Shown one piece after another: positions 56,199 through 64,000 of a DNA stretch of 64,000 bases (positions are counted from its first letter, which is position 1; every line of letters begins with the position of its first letter). Source of the stretch: Corylus avellana (lineage: Eukaryota > Streptophyta > Magnoliopsida > Fagales > Betulaceae); NCBI RefSeq assembly GCF_901000735.1, contig NC_081542.1, positions 24,257,093-24,321,092 of the forward strand, read 5' to 3'. The notes under the pieces are model-generated. The model was not told the DNA's origin, searched no databases, and was given only the letters and a program-made list of their open reading frames with translations. Both the position numbers and the translations under genes were made by a program.

Positions 56199-57419
56199 TT
56201 TGGGAATCCATGATTCCTCCTCCTCGTCTCTCTTGAGAACCCACTAGGGAATTATAGAATAATCTTCCATTCAACATATGAAAGGAACAATAATGAGGAA
56301 ATTTCTTCAAGTTGTAAGAAATAATCCATGATTGGAACAAGAACGTTGTGAGATAAATGAAGAAGATGTTTTTCTGTATTATTATTGCTATAATTGTGTG
56401 TTAAAATATTGATTAAATGTTATTAATTAACTTATACTTTTGAGATAAGTGATGATTAACATGCATCGTATCAAAGTCAAAAGTCCTAAGTTTGAACCCT
56501 GACTTCATCAATTCACATATTATTTCAATTAAATATTTTGCATGTTAAGCCACCCTTAAGCAATTAAGGTCAAGGGATCTAACTTATTTAATTAAATGTG
56601 TCACGCCTCGATTCAAACCTAATACGCAATCTAGTTCAAGCAACGCCAAATTCTGACTAATAAACATTGAAGATTGCCTCTCTCTTTTCTCCTTACTAAC
56701 TATTCATAAGCTTTGTTATTTTTGATAAGATCGTAGAATTATTTTAACCAAAAAAAAAAAAACATGTAATTGATGTGCATAATTGTAGAAGAAATTGGAT
56801 TCTATTTTGGGGTTGAAATTTGAGATTTGACACTCATGGAGGGTCGAACATTTAAGGAAAAATTGGGCTGGCTCATAAAATGAGCCCATCCTTTTTTTCC
56901 CCATTAGAAATGAGTCCATATGAAAATTTTCTTTTTTCAAGATATGATTGATTGATTAATTGCGTTTTCCAAATGCTTACAAAGAAAGAAAGAATAATGC
57001 CACCTATCACACTTTTTATTTTGCTAACATCATAATATTAATAACCCTTTTGATTTCTTTTTAGTAATATTATATATTACAATTTTATTTTATTTTTAGC
57101 TTATTTTACTAATCCTTTATTTTACATCAATAAAATAGGATAAAAATTATAATATATAGTTTTTTTTTAAAAAAAAAAAAAAAACAAGAATTCATTAATT
57201 AAAAAACTGATTGACTCGATCATGGGCTACTGGCAGCCGGCATGTGTGCTTTTGTGGGCTACCGCTACGCCATTTAAAGCTACAAGACACCACATTTATT
57301 CTTTGGGGGTGAGAATCGTTAAAAATGATTATTATACTTTTAGGACCGTTTAATTTGCGAAATAGGCATTTTAGTAGGAAAAAGAATAGATATTCTAATA
57401 GAATAACAGTCATTCAATT
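56199..57419. other. Intergenic DNA with a possible tRNA-like remnant
   Basis: At about 56,448-56,515 the words GTATCAAAGTC, AAGTCCTAAG and TTTGAACCC resemble a decayed initiator-tRNA-like or SINE promoter. It is too degenerate for a firm call. At about 57,170-57,300 a T/A homopolymer stretch and GC-richer DNA may be another LINE 3' remnant. Confidence 0.3.
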
Positions 57420-58890
57420 TTAGAGGTCTATTATGCAAATCAAACAAGCCTTTAATATTTTGGCCTTAGGCACCACATCTTCCACCTCACACTTCTCATT
57501 TGAATCATCTCCGGTCCAAATGGACTGGACAGGATCTAGTCTTTGTTATTATGTTGACAATTTATCTAGTCTTTGTTATTATGGGGGCAAAATCGGTCTA
57601 TTAAATGGGTATCATATATTTTAAAGACAAACGTTAATTTAATTTAATTTATTCTATTAAAATTATTAAAAAAATCTACATTATTTCGTTCTTCTTTTTT
57701 TTGAAAAAAAAAAAAAAAAATGCTAGAGAAGAAAACTAAGTATTAAAAAGCATTATCTGGCTTCTATGGCTGAAGTTATCCAAAACTGTACCGTTTGGAT
57801 AAAAACGGTGCAGTCTTTTGGAAGTGAAAAAGTATGCTTTTTAAAAACATAAAAATAATAAACTATTTAGAAATTAAAAATTAAAAATTAAAAAACTAAA
57901 AATTAAAAAACTAAAAATATTAAAACAATTAAAAAGCTTAAAAAATAATAAAAAGAAGAGAAAAGTCTACATAACCCCTTCAAACTACCACACAATTGAC
58001 AATGCCCCCCCCTCCAAAACTTTCAATTGTGACAATGTCCCCCTCAAACTACCAAAAATTGTCAATATTTCCCCAATAACGAAACTACCCTTAACAAAAT
58101 AAAAACAAAAAATAATAAAACTTCTAGAAAAAACCTAAAACTAATTTTAAAAAAAAAAATCCAAAGGGTAGAAAATTAAAAATTTTAAAAAAAAATACTT
58201 TTTATAAGAAAAAAATTAAAAATTTTCGATTTTTTTTGTTATAAAATTTTCGTTTTTTATTTTGTTTTATAAATTTTTTAAAATAAAAATTTCTGTTTTT
58301 AAAAAAATGTATTCGTTTTTTTTTATATATATTCTTATGAAAAAAAATTTAAAAATTTCGTTTAAAAATTAATTAATTAATTTTTTTTTTAAAATTGTAC
58401 TTTTGAAATTAAAATATTTTGATTTTTTAAAATTTTTTTAATTTATAAGGGTATTTTTGTTTTATTAAGAAATATATAAGGGCATTTTGATCTTTTTGTT
58501 AGTCTTGAGGAGGACATTGACAATGTTTTGGTAGTTTAGGGGGAACATTGTGACAACTGAAAGTTTGGAGATGACATTGTCAATTGGATGGTAATTTGAG
58601 GAGGTTATGTAGACTTTACCCTAAAAAGAAAAAAGAAAACACTAAAGCTTCCATGCATTAAAACACTAAATAATATCTAATTTTTAATTGGTTTTCCAGA
58701 AAGTCATTAATAAGAATAGAAAAAGAAGCCCTTCATCTCTTTGTGCATGTACAATGGGCATGTTAGGAGTAGGTCTGTAGGTGGGTGGGGGGGGTGGCAA
58801 AATCGATCAGCTGAAGTTTTCGCCCTCATTACCTCAAAAACCAGGTCTTGTACATCAACATCACAGGGTTGCATGTGTAAATTATACCAT
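57420..58890 (+). repeat. Local repeat modules 7 and 8, with MITE insertion
   Basis: About 57,640-57,956 and 58,624-58,885 match 63,000-63,320 and 63,320-63,589 in order. Shared words include AAACTGTACCGTTTGGATAA and TTTTCGCCCTCATTACCTCA. The two halves are separated by a MITE that the sister copy lacks. Confidence 0.9.
57957..58623. mobile_element. Foldback MITE with about 120-bp inverted repeats
   Basis: The left end AGAGAAAAGTCTACATAACC and the reverse complement of the right end AGGGTAAAGTCTACATAACC start long inverted arms that agree for about 120 bases (shared AATTGACAATG, CACAATGT-CCCCCT, AACTACCAAAA). The core is A/T homopolymer-rich. The whole 667-base element is absent from the sister copy at about 63,311-63,331. 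No frame. Same structural class as the 17.0 and 31.0 kb elements. Confidence 0.9.
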
Positions 58891-59867
58891 TTAATTTGTC
58901 TAAGAATAAGCCTCCAACTCACATCCAAATTAACATATATATAAACGGGCAGTTAGATTTAAATTAATAAAAAATTAACATTTCTAATTTGTATCATTGT
59001 GCCTAGCTATGATACAAATAAGAAATGGGTTAAGGCTTTCAATATTCTTAACCGAACGTACTCTTACACTAGCTAAGACAGAAAAGGCTATAAGTGATCA
59101 GTTTTAGTCTTTTCCCACGTACATGTCTATGCCGTCTCCCTTCTCTGTACCGTTTCTCAGTTTTTTTTTTTTTTTTGATTTCTTTTGATTCTTTGTACCG
59201 TTTCTCTCTGATTTTCTTCTCTCCGTTTCTCTTTTTTTCTTTTTTTTTTATTTATGTACCTTTTTTTTATTATTCTGTTTCTCCATATCTCTTTTTTCTC
59301 TCTTTTTTTTTTTTTTTTTTGTTCTTTGACGGAGAAACATAATCTGCAAGGTTTTTATAAAATACAAATATATAATCTGTTTTTTAATTTCTTTTGATTC
59401 TCTATACATTCTCCAACTATATTTTTTGATTTCAAGATTGATTTTGATTCTGTTTTCTCCAACTATACTTTTTTTTGTATAAATAATTTTGTAGCATAAT
59501 TGCAAAAAAAAAAAAAAAANNNNNNNNNNNNNNNNNNNNNNNNNNNNNNNNNNNNNNNNNNNNNNNNNNNNNNNNNNNNNNNNNNNTTTTATGTTTAAAA
59601 AAAAAAAAAAAAAAAAAGAATGAAAGTCCTTAATAATATAAATTGTATTTGTATTATAAAGGTATTTTAAGAAATTTGATCACAATATGTTTCTATTCAC
59701 CAACATATTGCATTATACCAAACGAAGGAATAAAAGATTAGCTAGTCTATTCCAGCGTTACAACCAAACAAAGGAATATGAATAGCTAATCTATTCCACA
59801 CTCTTCTATTCTCAGTAGTAATTAATCCTTTTCCAATGGACTAGACATTCTGCGAACCAAACGAGGC
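58891..59867. other. Pyrimidine-rich spacer with gap
   Basis: T/C-rich stretch at about 59,100-59,330, then homopolymer A/T and a 67-N gap (59,520-59,586). Open frames here reflect low complexity. Confidence 0.5.
59520..59586. other. Assembly gap (67 N)
   Basis: Flanked by A runs on both sides, a likely sequencing failure. Confidence 1.
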
Positions 59868-62800
59868 ATTAGTGTTTTATCTTCTAACACATGGGGGAGC
59901 GACTGATAACAATTTGATCATGATTTGTTGACTTGATGCTGCCATTGCTTGTACAATTCAAATGGTGGCTTTCCCCTTTGAAATTGTACAAATATATGCG
60001 CGTATATATATATTGGATGAAATTATTTGAGGGAAAATAATCTTTTCCTTTCATCAATTTGATTTTGACATAAACATAAGTTTAAAAATTATTTAAAAGT
60101 TTGTTAGACACATGTTTAACAGGAACTATTGTTAGGCATATTAATTACATTAGAAATTAAGATGACTCAAACTCATCATACGATGGATGCAATTTAATTA
60201 AATTAAAGTAGATCAATGGCCGTCCTAATCCTATGTTTATTGATTTAATTAGATTGAATAAAATCATGAGTAGCTAATCAAAACATTCAGAAAGTGGAAA
60301 AACCAAAAAGAGATAATTAATAATTACTTTAAAGGATAAAATTAAAAACTATGACTCCTTGCATCATACGTAGACAAGAATGTTCGATTTGCATAGTTGG
60401 GACCACAAATTTTTTTTCTTGGTCTCCAAGTAAAACCAAAATTTTCCTTCATTTCTCTTTGTTTCTCAGGCATCGTGTACGGTCATCATCATTTCTGTCA
60501 AAAGTTGTAATGATCCAACGGCCATATCCATCAGCCCTTTGAATTTTTTTAGTTTTTTAGTAAAAGTTTATTCAAGGGTACGGATGAGAGTTTAAATATA
60601 TAGCATTAATTATATATTTTCCTCTCATTTCTTTCCATTCAAATTCCTTTATTTAAATTAGAAAAAGAAAATAAATAAATAAATAATCCTTCATTTATAT
60701 ATATGCACAAGTGATCTTAACACCTCAACCAAATTTTGCATTATATCTGAGGGAGGCATCAGTGAATCAACGTACCAAGTTATATTTTTGTTAACAGCAA
60801 GCTGTATAGAGATATATATGTTGTTTTCCTTTTTGTCTTAAATTATCATAGTTTACTTAAATTATACATTCCTCCTTATTGTTCTTTTTGTCATATATAA
60901 TGTCTTCCTCATGGTTTAAAAACCAATTATGACATAATTAAGACAAAAATGCTTGCCAGTAACTCTAGAATTGTTGAGAATCTTTGTAAAATACTTACAC
61001 TAAACACTAATACCATATATAGTCCATTAGTTCTAATCAATGAACCATGAGGAAGCCTTATTTCATTTCATGCCTTCAAAAAAAAAAATAATAATAAATA
61101 AATAAAGATGGGCTTCAATTAAACAAGTGCCCCATCCCTCATGCTGATAAAAGAGTAACTACCAACCAATACTTGGTTTTAATTTGGGTGGTTTAAATCA
61201 AAGGAAAATGAAAACAAAAACAAACAACAAAACTAGAAAATCGTCAACAAGGGAGATGTTCAAATCATAACATCTTAAACAAGCTTTTACCAACAATTGT
61301 GAGCCAATTAGGAAGAAATTAATCCCTCACTTTCAAAGTTTCATATCTACTTATCAAAAAAAAAAAAAAAACACAAAAAACAAAAAACAAAAAACAAAAA
61401 CAAAAAAGATTTCAAATCACTTTAAAGGGTTAGTACTCGAAACGAACTTGAACGCGAACGAGTACAAGAAAAAGGAAAGTTGAACGAGCTTGTTGGAGAT
61501 TAGAGCTTTGTTGAATGCCACTTAAAAAAGACAAATATAGGCGTAGATTTTTCATTTGCCTCTACTACTAAATTCATCAATATCATGTCAATTAATTTGA
61601 TTAATAAATGACTATTTTATTTCTTATTTATTTATTTATTTAAAATAATTTGTTCACTTTATCAAACTTTTTATAAACAACACATTCTTATACCTCAAAA
61701 TCAAATTGATTTCAATCTTATTTAAAATAAATAAATAAATAAATAAATTCACATCAAAGGAGACAGTAACATCCACCAGCCCCTCACATCTCCCTATCGA
61801 TCATTGAATTAGCATGGGCAAGGAAAATTTTACTAAGATTAATTAATGCTATTTGTTTAATTACTTTGTTTTACGAAAGTTTTGCATGCATGGGGGATTA
61901 ATTAAACACAGGATTAATTAAAGGCATGTATTGGTCCGTTAGTGGGTGTGGCCGTGTGGGAGTGGGGCCAGAAATGTGGATTGGTAATGGTATGATTGGT
62001 GGGAAATGGAAGTGAGAGAAAGAGGAGTTATTTGGCATATCATAGTGAAAAGTGCAAAAATATCCTCCTTTTTTTTTTAAGGAATTTTGTGATTTGCCCA
62101 TTTATGAGAAGGGCAAAATTGGATGGAAACCACCGAAAAGTAATCTTATGGCCGTGTCAAACCAGTGGACAACTTTTGAGAATCCGTATGTTAAAAAGGT
62201 AGTACAAAACAAATTGTCATGTGTGTGTCACGGAAATTGTCGTGTGTATATTACCGTATTACAGACATATTTAAATATATTAAAAAATAAAAAGCTGTCA
62301 AAGGTTTCTTATTTGACTGCAATGTCTTTTCAATATTCAAATGGGGGATAATAAACATTTCATAGATTTGAAAAAATTAAAAAATATACATAAAAAGATG
62401 ACCATTCCTTTTAAATGTAATCCAGCAAAGGTTTGGGAAATTTGGTGAAATTTTGGGGTTTTTTTTTTTTTTTTTTTTTTTTTGGTGTGGAAGTTATGTT
62501 AAAAAAGAAAATTGAAGTAATAAACAACAAATCATTTCATATTCATGTGCCATGTGGCTCCGCTTCCATTATAGGTTTAAGTAATATTTCTCATGTTTAA
62601 AACCAACCACCATTATTTTACTGATAATTACTAAAAGGCTGATATGACTATGAAACAATGTATTAAATTCAGACTCAATCTCAGTTGGATTTTGAAACAA
62701 AATTGTTGAAAATGAGAAAAAAAAAAAAAAAAGACTCATACACAAACACAAACACAATCGTAAACCTTTGCACATAGTTTTTTCTTATCATCACACCCCC

Positions 62801-63589
62801 GAGATAGGTTGCTTGAAATTTCATAAAAATCATTAAAATCTATGTTCATAGGCATCTAATACCCAACCCTAAACAATTACACTTGACTATTTTGATCTGA
62901 AATCAATGCTTATTAGCATTGAGAACGGGGCGAGAAACCAATTTGATTTTGACATAAAAGCAAGTTTAAAAATTATTTAATAATACAATGCATGCTGATC
63001 TACACTCTATGCCAAATAAGTAATTATTCTATTAAAATTATTAAAAAAATCTACATTATTTCTTTCTTTTCTTTTCTTTTTTTTGTTAAAAAAAATGTTA
63101 GAGAAGAAAACCAAGTATTAAAAAGCATGATTTGGCTTCTATGGCTGAAGTTATCCAAAACTGTACCGTTTGGATAAAAACGGTGCAGTTTTGTGAAGTG
63201 AAAAAGTATGCTTTTTAAAAAAATAATAATAATAAACTATTTAGAAATTAAAAAAATAAAAAACTAATAATCAAAAAACTTAAAATATTAAAACAATTAA
63301 AAAACTTAAAATAAAAAAGAAAAAGAAAAAAGAAAACACTAGAGCTTCCATGCATTAAAACACTAAATAATATCTAATTTTTAATTGGTTTTCCAGAAAG
63401 TCATTAATAAGAAATAGAAAAAGAAGCCCTTTCATCTCTTTGTGCATGTACGATGGGCATGTTAGGAGTAGGTCTGTAGGTGGGTGGGGGGTGGCAAAAT
63501 CGATCAGCTGAAGTTTTCGCCCTCATTACCTCAGAAACCAGGTCTTGTACATCAACATATATGACAGGGTTGCATGTGTAAATTATACC
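59868..63589 (+). repeat. Most complete copy of the local segmental repeat
   Basis: Modules 1 (59,868), 2 (60,005), 2b (60,900), 3 (61,100), 4 (61,760), 5 (62,330), 6 (62,870), 7 (63,000) and 8 (63,320-63,589) lie in one uninterrupted 3.7 kb run. It lacks the MITEs, LINEs and SINE found in sister copies, so it serves as the empty-site reference. It is cut on the right by an LTR retrotransposon. No gene is recognised in it. Confidence 0.8.
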
Positions 63590-64000
63590 TGTTGATACAC
63601 AATTTTTCCAAATGATGACGTGGCATGCCTGCCGAGCTTGAATTGACCAACACACGAATGAACTGTTTGACTGCACAACAAAGAAAAGAGAAGGATCAAA
63701 GTGACCGGGGGTGAGCCGGCGGGAACACTCCGATGCCTAAGTCAGGATGAGAAAGAAAGGGGATATTGTCAACAACTACGAAGTTTAGATAACAAGTTTA
63801 GATTAACTCAGGACATGTAAATCTCGGACTTCATGGTCTCGGCTTTGAGAGTCTCGACATTAATAGCCTCGAATGCGAGGGACTCAACTTACTGGGCCTC
63901 GGACATAGGTCTCGGATTCATGAGTCTCGTATTTAGGTCTTGGGCTTTCTCAAACTGGGCCTGAAGGTTATTGAATATTGAATGGGCTGATCCGTGACCC
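63590..64000 (+). mobile_element. Start of an LTR retrotransposon (LTR, partial)
   Basis: TGTTGATACACAA begins exactly where the sister copy of module 8 (58,880) continues with ATTTAATTTG, so this is an insertion edge with the canonical TG. The sequence is GC-richer and contains GAGCCGGCGGGAACACTCCG and GCCTAAGTCAGG, a composition typical of plant Gypsy LTRs, then repeated TCTCGG words. It runs out of the window. Confidence 0.65.

Noticed and set aside
59094..59342. 82-codon Phe/Leu-rich frame
   Set aside because: Low-complexity pyrimidine tract, not a membrane protein gene.

Overview
This is nuclear DNA from a plant. It is AT-rich, with GT-AG introns, long homopolymer and TA/GA runs, many MITE-like inverted-repeat elements, an Athila-type LTR retrotransposon with a tRNA-Asp primer site, plant LINEs, a CACTA transposon and a tRNA-derived SINE. 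Gene content is low and repeat content is very high. A eudicot, perhaps a heterozygous woody species, is likely, but the species cannot be named from sequence alone. Seven runs of N are present; several sit exactly at edges of duplicated blocks, so some duplications may be unmerged haplotypes.

Layout. 1-1018: last two exons of a CTD/SCP-type phosphatase gene. 1019-5.8 kb: intergenic DNA with a repeat fragment carrying a small hairpin and one MITE. 6.0-12.7 kb: two near-identical copies, with gaps, of a block holding a truncated acidic-protein gene (minus strand), a hAT-like MITE and a second short TE. 12.7-16.6 kb: no convincing gene. 16.6-19.1 kb: two MITE-type elements. 19.4-22.4 kb: a head-to-head pair of related genes for a basic N-terminus, cystatin-like and thioredoxin-like protein; the plus copy is intact (340 aa) and the minus copy is damaged. 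25.9-30.6 kb: a 2.3 kb direct duplication. 30.9-34.5 kb: nested MITEs, a LINE 3' end, an unidentified exon-like island and a broken fragment of the phosphatase gene. 34,557-39,045: a complete-ended CACTA element with a truncated TNP2-like transposase and palindromic subterminal arrays. 39.3-52.5 kb: LINE fragments, an Athila relic and a SINE inside repeated local segments. 53.3-55.2 kb: the intact 503-aa member of the acidic repeat-protein family. 55.9-56.2 kb: a candidate small secreted peptide gene. 57-63.6 kb: the best-preserved copy of a locally repeated multi-kilobase segment. 63,590 to the end: start of another LTR retrotransposon.

The plausible working genes are four: the phosphatase, the plus-strand cystatin/thioredoxin-like gene, the acidic repeat-protein gene and the small secreted peptide. 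Nothing suggests they form one pathway. The strongest structural story is repeated local duplication of one segment (ordered modules recurring in the same orientation from 3.7 to 63.6 kb), followed by independent TE insertions. Related copies therefore serve as empty sites that date and delimit those insertions. The most novel protein-level item is the cystatin-like plus thioredoxin-like architecture in which the first catalytic cysteine has been lost in both paralogues.
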